A stretch of 64,000 bases of DNA from Skermanella pratensis (GTDB lineage: Bacteria > Pseudomonadota > Alphaproteobacteria > Azospirillales > Azospirillaceae): the NCBI RefSeq assembly GCF_008843145.1, contig NZ_CP030265.1, positions 3,086,001 through 3,150,000 on the forward strand, given 5' to 3'. The position numbers and the translations under genes are program-made. The notes under the pieces are model-generated. The model was given only the letters and a program-made list of their open reading frames with translations. It had not been told where the DNA came from and searched no databases. Positions 17,508 through 27,100 of this stretch are shown here, piece by piece (the first letter of the stretch is position 1; each line of letters begins with the position of its first letter).

Positions 17508-19139
17508 ATGACTTCAGCACTCTTGTCGAGCAATCCTCCGGGCCAAGCTTTCCTGACACTGGCCCATGATTCCTATCTCGTCGTCCTGGCCTGCCTGATC
17601 TGCCTCTTCTCCTGCTACACCTCCCTCACCCTGCTTGCCCAAGCGCGCGGCTCCGGATCCCCGGAATCAGGCGCTCGCCCCGTTCTCCGGCGGCAGGATC
17701 CCCGGCGACCGCAGCAATGGGCCTGGTGCGCCGCCGCGGCCTCGGTGGCCGGGTGCGGCGCATGGGCCACGCATTTCGTCGCCATGCTGGCCTGGCTGCC
17801 CGGCGTTCAGGTCGGGTACGACCTGAAACTGACGACGCTGTCGATCATCGTCGCGATCATCGGGATGGGGCTGAGCTTCGCCGTGGCGCTTTCCGGTCGT
17901 GAAGGCGGCCTGCGGGGCGGAGCCCTCGCGGGCGCCGCCATCGCCGCGATGCATTTCATCGGCATGGCTGCGGTTCATTCGCCGGCCCGGCTCGCCCACG
18001 GCTCCCTTGAAGCCGCCGTCTCGGTGGCGCTGAGCATCGGTCTCGGCATGGCGGCGTTCCGCATGGTCGGCCGTCCTGGAGCCGCGCGGCGGTGCGCGGG
18101 CACATTGACCCTCACCGCCGCGATCTGCGCCCTCCATTTCACCGCGATGCTCGGCGTCACGGTCGAGCCCTATCCTTCCACGGCGGTGCCGGGCAACGTG
18201 ATCGCGCCGCGGTCCCTGGCAATCGCGGTGGCAGCCGTCAGCATGACCATCATCACCTTCGGCCTCGCCGGCTCGATCCTTGACCAGCACCTGGCGTCGC
18301 GGGCAGAGCGGGAGGCCAGGCGCCTGCGCCGCTACGTCGCCGAACTGGAGGCGACCCAGCGGGAGCTGCGGTCTACAGCCCACGACCTTACCCGGGCGCT
18401 CGAGGCCGCGGCCGCGGCCAGCCAGGCGAAGTCGCTGTTCCTCGCCACCATGAGCCACGAGCTGCGCACGCCGCTGAACGCGGTGATCGGTTTCGCCGAA
18501 CTGATGGCAAACGAGTCCTACGGGCCGCTCGGCGACGCGCGGTACCGGGATTATTCCGGCATCATCCGGGACAGCGGTTCCCACCTGCTGAACCTGATCA
18601 ACGATGTGCTCGACATCTCGAAGCTCGATGCCAACCGGCTCGAACTGCTGGACGACACGGTCGACGTCCGGCACTTGCTGGCCGATGCCGTCCATATGAT
18701 CAGCGGGCAGGTGGAGAAGGCGGAGCTGACGCTGTCCTGCCGGCCGCCGCCCCACGGCGTCCGGCTCAAGGCGGACGCCCGGCGGATCCGCCAGGTTCTG
18801 CTGAACCTGTTGTCGAACGCCGTCAAGTTCACGCCGTCCGGCGGTTCCATCAGCGTGACCGCGGAGCCGAGCGGCGACGGTTTCGAGATCACGGTCTGCG
18901 ATACGGGGATCGGCATCGCGTCGGAGGATATCCCCACCGCCTTCGAACGGTTCGGCCAGGTCGACAACCGGTTCTGTCGCCGGTACGAGGGGACGGGTCT
19001 CGGGCTGCCGCTGGCGAAGCGCCTGATGGAACTCCACGGCGGGACATTGGACCTGGCAAGTGTGGTCGGATCGGGCACCCGGGTGTCCTGCCGCTTCCCG
19101 GCGGAGCGGATCGTGATGCTGGCCGACGCCGGCTCCTGA
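17508..19139 (+). CDS. MHYT-domain sensor histidine kinase
   Basis: The N-terminal seven-helix MHYT module shows the motif set WATHFVAMLAW, AAMHFIGMAAV and CALHFTAMLG, thought to sense metal-bound diatomic gases. A coiled coil of about 60 residues follows, then HisKA with MSHELRTPLNAVIGFAEL (phospho-His near residue 317), and HATPase with NLLSNAVKFTPSGG, DTGIGIASEDI and GTGLGLPLAKRL. No receiver domain is present and no response regulator is adjacent, so it is an orphan hybrid-less kinase. I chose the ATG at 17508 rather than 17433 because the first helix starts soon after it. Confidence 0.92.
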   Translation: MTSALLSSNPPGQAFLTLAHDSYLVVLACLICLFSCYTSLTLLAQARGSGSPESGARPVLRRQDPRRPQQWAWCAAAASVAGCGAWATHFVAMLAWLPGVQVGYDLKLTTLSIIVAIIGMGLSFAVALSGREGGLRGGALAGAAIAAMHFIGMAAVHSPARLAHGSLEAAVSVALSIGLGMAAFRMVGRPGAARRCAGTLTLTAAICALHFTAMLGVTVEPYPSTAVPGNVIAPRSLAIAVAAVSMTIITFGLAGSILDQHLASRAEREARRLRRYVAELEATQRELRSTAHDLTRALEAAAAASQAKSLFLATMSHELRTPLNAVIGFAELMANESYGPLGDARYRDYSGIIRDSGSHLLNLINDVLDISKLDANRLELLDDTVDVRHLLADAVHMISGQVEKAELTLSCRPPPHGVRLKADARRIRQVLLNLLSNAVKFTPSGGSISVTAEPSGDGFEITVCDTGIGIASEDIPTAFERFGQVDNRFCRRYEGTGLGLPLAKRLMELHGGTLDLASVVGSGTRVSCRFPAERIVMLADAGS

Positions 19140-19151
19140 GCCGGCCGGCCC

Positions 19152-19469
19152 CTATCCGACGCTGAAGAAGCGGCGCTGCGGCAGACGCAGCACCTGGTCC
19201 GGCGCCGTCGCATGGAAGGCGCGCACGGCTTCCGCTATGCGGCGCGCGAGGATATCGGTCATGTCCAGGTGGTTCGCGGCCTTGTCCGGAAGGACGATGT
19301 CGATGTTATGGTCGCGGTCGAAAGCTGTCGTCTTCACCACCACGTGCTCCAGCCGGGGCTGTAGGTGAAGCGCCAGTTTCTGGGCGTAGTCCAGGGGGTC
19401 CAGCTGGTCGTCCCAGCTACGATCCGCGTTCAGCTTGGCCGTGCTCAGGGTTATTTCGATCTTGATCAT
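19152..19469 (-). CDS. Conserved hypothetical protein, about 105 residues
   Basis: From the ATG at 19469 (MIKIEITLSTAKLNADRSWD) the protein has 105 residues, no signal peptide and no membrane helix. It alternates beta-like and helical segments, including HVVVKTTAFDRDHNIDIVLP and ILARRIAEAVRAF. Codon use is coding-like. I do not recognise a family. It converges on the kinase gene with 12 bases between stops, and is divergent from serA. The frame stays open upstream but has no good start there. Confidence 0.6.
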   Translation of the reverse strand: MIKIEITLSTAKLNADRSWDDQLDPLDYAQKLALHLQPRLEHVVVKTTAFDRDHNIDIVLPDKAANHLDMTDILARRIAEAVRAFHATAPDQVLRLPQRRFFSVG

Positions 19470-19687
19470 GTCGTTCTCGACATCAGGTGCCGCGGGATGC
19501 CCACCGTCCCGGAAGTATCGGCCCGATCCCTCAACAAATCCTTTCCCGTGGATCCAAGTCACGCTCCTGCCATGCCGAGGAGTCGCAGCAGCCAACCACC
19601 GTTTGATTTGACTGCGGAAATAAGCAGAATGACGCGCTCGTGGCGCACCCCTTCCGTCCCGATCCGGCCCATCGCGTGGAAACTGAA

Positions 19688-20932
19688 ATGTCCAGACTGT
19701 CGTTCCCCAAGGAAAAGATCTCGATCCTGCTGCTGGAAGGGATCCACGAGAATGCCGTCGTCGATCTGGCGGAGCACGGCTACACCAATGTGATCCGGCT
19801 CCCCAAGGCGCTGGACGAGGCCGACCTGATCGAACGCCTGTCCGGCGTCCACATGGTCGGGATCCGGTCGCGCTCGCAGCTGACCGAGACCGTGCTGCGC
19901 CAGGCCGACAAGCTGATGGCGATCGGATGCTTCTGCATCGGCACCAACCAAGTGGACCTCAACACCGCGCGGCGGCTCGGCATACCGGTCTTCAACGCCC
20001 CGCACAGCAACACGCGCAGCGTCGCCGAACTGGTGATGGGCGAGATCATCATGCTGATGCGCGGAATCTGGGACAAGTCGCGGATCGTCCACCAGGGCGG
20101 CTGGGTCAAGTCGGCCAAGGACAGCTACGAGATCCGCGGCAAGGTCCTGGGCATCGTCGGCTACGGCCACATCGGGACGCAGCTCTCGGTCATCGCAGAG
20201 GCGCTCGGCATGCGGGTCCGCTTCTTCGATACCCAGAAGAAGCTGGCCCTGGGCAATGCTCAGCAATGCCGCACCCTGGATGAGCTGCTGACCCTCTCGG
20301 ACGTGGTCAGCCTGCACGTTCCCGACACCCCGCAGACCCGCGATATGATCGGGCCGGAACAGCTCCGCGCCATGAAGAACGGTGCCTACCTGATCAACGC
20401 GGCGCGCGGCAGCATCATCGACATCGACGCGCTGGCCGCCGCGCTGAAGTCCGGCCACCTGCGCGGCGCCGCCATCGACGTCTTCCCGGTCGAGCCGGCG
20501 AGCGACGCCGATGAGTTCGCAAGCCCGCTCCGCGACCTGCCCAACGTGATCCTGACGCCGCACATCGGCGGATCGACGATGGAGGCGCAAGCCAATATCG
20601 GGAACGAGGTGGCGCGCAAGCTGATCGAGTATTCGGACAACGGCTCGACCATGGGTGCCGTCAACTTCCCGGAGGTCCAGCTGCCGGTCCGCGAAAGCGG
20701 CGTGCGTTTCCTGCACATCCACGCGAACGTTCCCGGCGTGCTGCGGAAGCTCAACGAGGTCTTCGCGTCCCGCGGCCTGAACATGGCGGCCCAGTATCTC
20801 CAGACCGACCCGTCCATCGGTTATGTCGTGTTCGACGTCGACGGCGAGGTGGACGACCAGGAGATCCTGGCCGACATGCGCGCCATCGACGGCACGCTGC
20901 GCAGCCGCGTGCTCTACGACCGGCGGCGCTGA
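19688..20932 (+). CDS. serA: D-3-phosphoglycerate dehydrogenase
   Basis: SerA oxidises 3-phosphoglycerate to 3-phosphohydroxypyruvate, the first step of serine synthesis. From the ATG at 19688 the protein has 414 residues, close to the 410 of the E. coli type. It has the NAD-binding GIVGYGHIGTQ, catalytic Arg in NAARGSIIDIDALA, Glu in DVFPVEPA and His in LTPHIGGSTMEAQ. A C-terminal ACT domain (FLHIHANVPGVLRKLNEVFA) binds serine for feedback inhibition. This matches the short E. coli-like class rather than the long 525-residue class. Confidence 0.96.
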   Translation: MSRLSFPKEKISILLLEGIHENAVVDLAEHGYTNVIRLPKALDEADLIERLSGVHMVGIRSRSQLTETVLRQADKLMAIGCFCIGTNQVDLNTARRLGIPVFNAPHSNTRSVAELVMGEIIMLMRGIWDKSRIVHQGGWVKSAKDSYEIRGKVLGIVGYGHIGTQLSVIAEALGMRVRFFDTQKKLALGNAQQCRTLDELLTLSDVVSLHVPDTPQTRDMIGPEQLRAMKNGAYLINAARGSIIDIDALAAALKSGHLRGAAIDVFPVEPASDADEFASPLRDLPNVILTPHIGGSTMEAQANIGNEVARKLIEYSDNGSTMGAVNFPEVQLPVRESGVRFLHIHANVPGVLRKLNEVFASRGLNMAAQYLQTDPSIGYVVFDVDGEVDDQEILADMRAIDGTLRSRVLYDRRR

Positions 20933-20963
20933 CCCGCTCCCCCTTCCCCGCTCCCGATCAGTC

Positions 20964-22328
20964 CTAGAGCAGCCGCTCCGTCGTCTCCACCCGTTCATTC
21001 CTCCCGCCGCCGTCCTCGGGTTCATGCATCGGGCTCCGCACCGACACGCCATCGGGGTTGGCGCCGGTGCCGACCTGGCGGGGGTCGCGCCTGCGCCAGC
21101 GGACTTCCAGGCGGTTCATCACCGGAGTCACGGAAATGCCGTGGACCAGGATGGACACGGCGACGACGAACCCGGTCACCGCCCACAGCAGATGCTGTTC
21201 GGCCAGTTCGGTATGGTTGACCGCATAGGCCAGATAATAGAACGACCCGATGCCCCGGATGCCGAAGAACCCGATGACGGCGCGCTCCGACAGGGGCAGG
21301 CGGGTTCCGGCAAGGCCTATCAGGCCGGCCACCGGGCGGACCACGAACAGGAACGCCAGCCCCGCAAGCACGGCCTGCCACGTCAGGGCACTCAGCAGTC
21401 CCCCAGCGATCGCCCCGCCGAACAGGACCAGAACGACCATCATCAGCAGCTTCTCGATCTGTTCGGAGAAGGTGTGCAGCGATTCATTGTAATCATGTGA
21501 CCGTTCGGTGTGCCGGAGCGTGGTGGCGGCGACGAAGACGGCCAGGAAGCCGTAACCGTGGACCAGCTCGGCCACACCATAGGACACCAGCGTGATCCCG
21601 AGTGCCGCCAGCCCTTCCCGCGTATCGGCGATCCGCGCCTGGGCGGGCAGCCTGAACACCAGGAAGCCCAGGAAACGGCCCACCGCCCATCCGATCGCCA
21701 CGCCGGCGGTGAGCTTCCACAGGACGGCGTTCAGCAACCAGTCCACCGTCCACCAGCCGGGCCCGGTAATGCCCGCGGCGGAAGCGGCGGCCATGGCGAT
21801 CGCGAGATGGGTGAAAGGAAAGGCCAGCCCGTCGTTCAACCCGGCCTCGGACGTCAGGCTGAAGCGGACCTCGTCCTCGCCGCCCGACTGTGGGGGGCCG
21901 ACCTGGATATCCGATGCCAGCACCGGATCGGTCGGAGCAAGCACCGCTCCCAGCAGGATGGCCGCCGGCAGGGAAAGCCCCAGCGTCCAGACCCCGATCA
22001 GCGCTATGCCCGCGATCGACAGCGGCATGGTGACCGCGAGCAGCAGCCAGGTCGTGCGCCACCGCCTCCAGCCGACCGGCCTGTCGAGCTTCAGCCCGGC
22101 GCCGAGCAGAGCGATGATAACGACCAGTTCGGTGATGCGTTCGATGAAGGTGGACTGGGCGATGAAGTCCGGATCAGAGCTGACGCCGGGAGCGATGAAC
22201 AGTCCCAGCCCGAGCAGCACGCAGAAGATCGGCAGCGACAGCGGCAAGCCACGCAGCAGCATCGGCAGCCATGCGATGCCGAGGATGACCAGACCAAGGC
22301 CGGTCAGCAGAGTGATATAGGGATCCAT
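20964..22328 (-). CDS. Sodium:proton antiporter, CPA1 (NhaP-like) family
   Basis: The 454-residue membrane protein has about 12 helices. The central ion-binding region reads LLGAVLAPTDPVLASDIQVG, in which the TDPVLAS segment supplies the ion-binding Asp, followed by GGEDEVRFSLTSEAGLNDGLAFPFTHL with the ND pair typical of CPA1 exchangers. RAVIGFFGIRGIGSFYYL is also a CPA1 mark. It would exchange Na+ or K+ for H+ at the inner membrane. The C-terminal 50 residues are a polar tail. It converges on serA and is divergent from the helicase gene. Confidence 0.92.
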   Translation of the reverse strand: MDPYITLLTGLGLVILGIAWLPMLLRGLPLSLPIFCVLLGLGLFIAPGVSSDPDFIAQSTFIERITELVVIIALLGAGLKLDRPVGWRRWRTTWLLLAVTMPLSIAGIALIGVWTLGLSLPAAILLGAVLAPTDPVLASDIQVGPPQSGGEDEVRFSLTSEAGLNDGLAFPFTHLAIAMAAASAAGITGPGWWTVDWLLNAVLWKLTAGVAIGWAVGRFLGFLVFRLPAQARIADTREGLAALGITLVSYGVAELVHGYGFLAVFVAATTLRHTERSHDYNESLHTFSEQIEKLLMMVVLVLFGGAIAGGLLSALTWQAVLAGLAFLFVVRPVAGLIGLAGTRLPLSERAVIGFFGIRGIGSFYYLAYAVNHTELAEQHLLWAVTGFVVAVSILVHGISVTPVMNRLEVRWRRRDPRQVGTGANPDGVSVRSPMHEPEDGGGRNERVETTERLL

Positions 22329-22517
22329 GAACCTGATTGCGCATTTGGGTGATGTACCACTTCCAACAGATGGAATGCCGCTCTGTGCCGCGAGATGCCG
22401 ATATGCCCGTACTCCCGGCCCTTACCTACAACAGCTAGTGTACCGCAACCTTGAATAATACTATGTTCATGGTATGTTGCAGCCTGCCCTCGCCTTCCGG
22501 GAGCCAGTCCGAAGCGC

Positions 22518-24356
22518 ATGACCCGGCCCTTCCGCCGCCACCAGGAGATGGTCAGCAACATCGTCCGCGCTATCGCCGGGCGCCAGACGGATGTGCGCGA
22601 CATCCTCGCGGCGGTCACGCCGGGCGGCGGGAAGAGCCTGCTGCCGGTCATCGCCGCAGCCCGCTTGATCGAGGCGGGCGTCGCCGATCGGGTCTGCTGG
22701 ATCGTCCCCCGCGACAGCCTGAGGCTTCAGGCTGAAGAAGCCTTCATCGACCCGGTATGGCGTACGGCCCTAGGACACAGCCTGACCGTGCGGGCAGCCG
22801 AGAATGCTCCCGATCCCTGCCGCGGCTTACAGGGTTATGTCACCACATACCAGGCGGTCGCGGCGGCGCCCGAGCTTCACCTGGCCGAGTTCCAGCGCCA
22901 CAAGTACCTGCTGGCGATTGATGAGCTCCACCATCTGCCGGCCCTTTCGGACCTCGACAACCTGATCAATGCCGCCGACGAAACGGCTTGGAGCCACAGC
23001 ATCCTGCCGCTGCTGGAGCTGTCGGCGGTACGCCTCCTAATGTCCGGCACCTTGCAGAGGACGGACGGCAAGGCGATCCTGTGGTTGCCGTACAAGCAAC
23101 CACAGGGGGCACGACGGACGCGGGAGATCGATTTCAACGCCGAAAGCTGGGCGATCGTCGGATACAGCCGCCGGCAGGCCCTGGCCGAACGCGCCGTCCT
23201 GCCCGTTACCTTCGGGGCCCTCGACGGCGATGCGGAATGGCGCGACCCGCTATCCCAGCAGCGCACCGTCGACTCCCTGTCGCAATCGGGGGAACTTGCC
23301 CATGACGCGCTTTTCACGGTGCTTCGGACGGAGTTCGCCGACTCCCTGTTGCGGGTCGCCTACCGGGCCTGCCGCGACCATCGCGCCGCGCGCCGAAAGG
23401 CCATGGGCGCCGGCCCCGGGGACGACGCCCGGGGGCTTGGCAAGCTGCTGGTCGTAGCCCCCGACCAGGCGACCGCCTGGCGCTATGTGGAAAGCCTCCG
23501 GTCCCGCTTCCCGATGGATCTGCGGGAGATCATGGTGCGGGCCGCCATGAGCGACGTAGCGGATTCCCAGGAAGCCATCGCGGAGTTCCGCATGCGCCCT
23601 TTTCCGGCCATTCTGGTCACGGTCTCGATGGCGTACGAGGGAATGGACTGCCCGGAGATCACGCATATCGCCTGCCTGACACACATCCGTTCGCGGCCCT
23701 GGCTGGAACAGATGATCGCCCGCGCGACGCGGGTCGATCCCCATGCAGGCGACTATGATGGCCAGTCGGCCCTGGTCTATCACCCAGACGACCCGATGTT
23801 CCGCAGTTTCCGCCACCAGATCGAGACGGAACAGGGCACCAAGGCCCGGGTACCCAAGCGCCGGGCCCAGCACGCGCTGCCGCTCGACGGCATCGACCGC
23901 GAGCGGGTGCCGGCGATCACGCCGCTGCACTCCAACGCCACGGCGCTGCGGTTCGACACGGTGGCGCCCGGCCCCGATTTCGGCTCGCCCGCCCCCCCGA
24001 CGCCGGCGGACGGCCTCCAGGTCCAGCCCGGTCTGCCGCTGATCGAGCCGCCGTCGATCGCCGAGCACCGGCTGCGCCAGCGCATCGGGCAGATGGTCGC
24101 CGCCCAGGTGATCGAGGACGAGGACGCTCACCTGATCCGCCGCAATTCCGGCTACCATGCCTACAACGCGATCCTGAAGCGGGTACTGGGCAAGAGCCGT
24201 GCGGAAATGACGCTGGCCGAACTGGAGGCTGCGGTGGGCTGGCTGGAACGCAACCGGCTGAGCGACCATTCCGCCCTGATCGACAACGATCCACAGTACC
24301 GCTGGTCCTCCTCGAAGCGCGGCGGCACGATCCGCCTCGGCCCCCACAAGTTCTGA
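22518..24356 (+). CDS. SF2 DEAD/DEAH-type helicase, solitary
   Basis: The 612-residue protein has Walker A VTPGGGKS at residues 33-40, WIVPRDSLRLQAEEAF (motif Ia), IDELHHL near 133-139 (motif II, DExH type) and MSGTLQRTDG near 175 (motif III). VSMAYEGMDCPEITHI and EQMIARATRVDP near 398 form motifs V and VI. After a Pro-rich linker (about 490-515) a helical C-terminal domain (about 520-595) contains YNAILKRVLGKSRAEMTL. The long second domain is unlike chromosomal repair helicases and recalls phage or plasmid enzymes. No partner gene is adjacent. A preceding 190-base interval is AT-richer than the surroundings. Confidence 0.85.
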   Translation: MTRPFRRHQEMVSNIVRAIAGRQTDVRDILAAVTPGGGKSLLPVIAAARLIEAGVADRVCWIVPRDSLRLQAEEAFIDPVWRTALGHSLTVRAAENAPDPCRGLQGYVTTYQAVAAAPELHLAEFQRHKYLLAIDELHHLPALSDLDNLINAADETAWSHSILPLLELSAVRLLMSGTLQRTDGKAILWLPYKQPQGARRTREIDFNAESWAIVGYSRRQALAERAVLPVTFGALDGDAEWRDPLSQQRTVDSLSQSGELAHDALFTVLRTEFADSLLRVAYRACRDHRAARRKAMGAGPGDDARGLGKLLVVAPDQATAWRYVESLRSRFPMDLREIMVRAAMSDVADSQEAIAEFRMRPFPAILVTVSMAYEGMDCPEITHIACLTHIRSRPWLEQMIARATRVDPHAGDYDGQSALVYHPDDPMFRSFRHQIETEQGTKARVPKRRAQHALPLDGIDRERVPAITPLHSNATALRFDTVAPGPDFGSPAPPTPADGLQVQPGLPLIEPPSIAEHRLRQRIGQMVAAQVIEDEDAHLIRRNSGYHAYNAILKRVLGKSRAEMTLAELEAAVGWLERNRLSDHSALIDNDPQYRWSSSKRGGTIRLGPHKF

Positions 24357-24466
24357 TCCCGCCGCTTTCCGGGGCACTCCGCCGCATCGGCTTGTTTAAG
24401 CAGCCGTAAGCGGCAACTTTGCGCCATGACCCTGGCGGCCGCCATTCCCTTGCCTGGAGCGAGTTC

Positions 24467-27100
24467 GTGAAAGCAGGACGACTGCAGACCATCTGCCGCC
24501 ATGTGCTGGAACGCTGGGTGACGCTGGTCTGCCGCTGGCCCGCCGCAACCGTCCTGCTCTCGCTGCTCGTCGCGGGGGTGGCCGGCTGGTACGCCTCGAC
24601 CCATCTGGGGATCAATACCAGCACGACGGACATGATCTCTCCGGATGTCCCGTTCCGGCAACATACCGAAACCTACCGCAAGGCATTTCCCTTCATCGAC
24701 GACCAGATCGTCGTGGTGGTCGACGCGGGCGGGCCGGAGCGTGCGGATGCGGCGGCCCTTCGGCTGGCGGAACTGCTGCGGCAGCGCACCGACGTCCTTC
24801 ATGGCGTCGAGGTACCCTCGGCCGACCCCTATTTCGACCGCTACGGCCTGCTGTTCCTCAAACCCGAAGCGCTTCAGGACTTGGCCACCCGGCTGGCCGG
24901 CGCCCAGGCCGCTCTCGGGCTACTGAGCACCGATCCGTCGCTGGGCGGACTGGCTGACATGCTTGATCTCGTGCTCGGACGTGTCGAGGAAGGGGCGCCC
25001 GCCGAGCTGCGCCGGCTGCTCGACGCCATGGCGAGCGCCACGGAACAGGTTGCGGAAGGCCGGCCGGGCCATCTGTCGTGGACCGGCCTGGTGGCGGGCG
25101 ACGGAATGGGCAGGCTGGGGAACCGGCGCTTCGTGCTCGTGCGGCCGGTGGTGGACAATGCCACCCTGGCACGCGGCCGTCCCGCCCTGGACGCGGTGCG
25201 CGCCGCCATCGCGGACCTGCAGCGGGAGGAGTCCGGCCAGGGCGTCACCGCACGGGTGACCGGAACCGTGGCGCTACGCCAGACCGAGCTGGACACGGTC
25301 GCGGCCGGGGCCACCATCGCCAGCGTGCTTTCGTTCCTCCTCGTCTCGCTGGTGCTTATCGTCGGCATCCGATCCGTCCGGATGATCGGCGCCATCCTCC
25401 TCACCCTGGTCGTCGGCCTGCTCTGGACGTCCGGCATCGCGGCCCTGACGGTCGGCCAACTCAACCTGATCTCGGTGACCTTCGCCGTGATGTTCTTCGG
25501 CCTGGGCGACGACTTCGGCGGTCATCTGGGCCTGCGTTACCAGGAGGAACTGGTTGCGGGCGGATCGGACGGATCGGGGGGCACGCCGGCGCGGCTCGCC
25601 GCCGAACGCGCCACCGTCGCGGTCGGTCCCGCGCTGACGCTCAGCGCCCTGTGTGCCGCCATCGGGTTCGTCTCGTTCGTACCGACCGACTACAGGGGGC
25701 TCGCGGAATTCGGCATCATCTCGGGCCTGGGCATGGGAGTCGCGCTGTTCACCAGTGTGACGGTACTGCCGGCGCTGCTGACGCTGCTGAGCCCCGGACC
25801 AGGTACCCGTGCGGAGGTCCGCGAGAACTTCGCCTTCGCCGGCTGGATCGACCGCAACAGCAGGGGAATCCTCGCCGTTGGCGGCTTGGCGTTCCTGGCC
25901 GCCGCCGCTTTGCTGCCGCATGCCCGGCTGGACGCCAACCCCTTGAACCTCCAGGACGAGACGGCCGAAGCCGTACGGACCTACCGGGATCTGGCGAACT
26001 CCCCCGATACGTCGCCCTACGGCGTCAACATCCTGGCGGACGACCTCGACTCCGCCAATGCCGCCGCGGAACGGCTGCGGGGCCTGCCCGGCGTCGGTCA
26101 GGTCCGAACCGCCTCCAGCTACATTCCATCGCAACAGGACGAGAAGCTGGCGACCATCGGCGATCTTGCCCTGATCCTGGCCCCCAGCCTCTCGGCCCCG
26201 CGCATCCCACCTCCCGGAGATCCCGTCGAAGCGCTGGAACGCCTGCGGGCAAGCCTGTCGCAGCACGGGGACCTGCCTGAAACCCGCCGCTTCGCCGAGG
26301 CGGTTGCGCGGCTGCCGGTGGAAACGGAAGTGGCGGCTGCCCTGGACCGCGCGCTGACCGGCAGCCTGCCCGCCCTTCTCGACAGGCTCGCCCAAGGTCT
26401 GGAGGCGGAGCGTCCCGCCACTCTGGAAGATCTGCCGCCGTCGCTGCTGCGCCGCTGGATCGCCGACGACGGACGGGCGCGGATCGAGGTCCTGCCGGAC
26501 CGGGACATCTCCGACAGCAGGGCAATGGCCGCCTTCGCCGACCCGATCCTGGCGGCGGAACCCACTGCCGTCGGCGCCCCCGTGACCGTCACGGAGGCGA
26601 GCCGTATCATCCTGGCCTCCTTCGGCCAAGCGGTCGCGGTATCGCTCGGCGCAATCGTGCTGCTGCTGATCGCCGTCCAGGGCAGTGCCACCGGCATCGC
26701 GCTCATCCTGGCACCGCTGATCGTCGCCTCGATCTATACCCTCGCGGCGTCGGTGCTGCTCGGCATGCCGTTCAACTTCGCCAACATCATCGTGATCCCG
26801 CTGCTGTTCGGGTTGGGCGTGTCGAGCAGCATCCATATGGTCATGCGCGGCCAGGATCTGCTGGGCGCGCGGACCCCCGGCCGGCGCTTCGGCGTCGACC
26901 TGCTGGTCACCAGCACGCCGCGGGCCGTCCTGCTGACGGCGCTGACCACCAGCACCGCCTTCGCCACGCTCGCGGTGTCGAACCACCATGGCCTGTCGAG
27001 CATGGGCATCCTGCTCGCTATCGCCATTCTCGCCACGGTCGTCTGTGCCCTGGTCCTGTTGCCGGCGCTGATGATTCAATTGGAACGGATGAGACGATGA
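24467..27100 (+). CDS. hpnN: Hopanoid transporter HpnN, RND superfamily
   Basis: This is an inner-membrane RND-type protein of 877 residues from the GTG at 24467, which has GGAG 7 bases upstream. It has two repeats of a first membrane helix (VLLSLLVAGVAGWYAS), a large periplasmic domain and a five-helix bundle. The first bundle includes FAVMFFGLGDDFGGHLGLRY and the second includes ANIIVIPLLFGLGVSSSIHM. HpnN is known to move hopanoids to the outer membrane. Its stop overlaps the start of hpnM as ATGA, so the two are coupled. A longer upstream open frame lacks a plausible start. Confidence 0.92.
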   Translation: MKAGRLQTICRHVLERWVTLVCRWPAATVLLSLLVAGVAGWYASTHLGINTSTTDMISPDVPFRQHTETYRKAFPFIDDQIVVVVDAGGPERADAAALRLAELLRQRTDVLHGVEVPSADPYFDRYGLLFLKPEALQDLATRLAGAQAALGLLSTDPSLGGLADMLDLVLGRVEEGAPAELRRLLDAMASATEQVAEGRPGHLSWTGLVAGDGMGRLGNRRFVLVRPVVDNATLARGRPALDAVRAAIADLQREESGQGVTARVTGTVALRQTELDTVAAGATIASVLSFLLVSLVLIVGIRSVRMIGAILLTLVVGLLWTSGIAALTVGQLNLISVTFAVMFFGLGDDFGGHLGLRYQEELVAGGSDGSGGTPARLAAERATVAVGPALTLSALCAAIGFVSFVPTDYRGLAEFGIISGLGMGVALFTSVTVLPALLTLLSPGPGTRAEVRENFAFAGWIDRNSRGILAVGGLAFLAAAALLPHARLDANPLNLQDETAEAVRTYRDLANSPDTSPYGVNILADDLDSANAAAERLRGLPGVGQVRTASSYIPSQQDEKLATIGDLALILAPSLSAPRIPPPGDPVEALERLRASLSQHGDLPETRRFAEAVARLPVETEVAAALDRALTGSLPALLDRLAQGLEAERPATLEDLPPSLLRRWIADDGRARIEVLPDRDISDSRAMAAFADPILAAEPTAVGAPVTVTEASRIILASFGQAVAVSLGAIVLLLIAVQGSATGIALILAPLIVASIYTLAASVLLGMPFNFANIIVIPLLFGLGVSSSIHMVMRGQDLLGARTPGRRFGVDLLVTSTPRAVLLTALTTSTAFATLAVSNHHGLSSMGILLAIAILATVVCALVLLPALMIQLERMRR

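Noticed and set aside
25274-27079. A 601-codon frame antisense to hpnN
   Set aside because: Low-complexity Gln/Gly/Arg content, no start signal, and it lies within HpnN.
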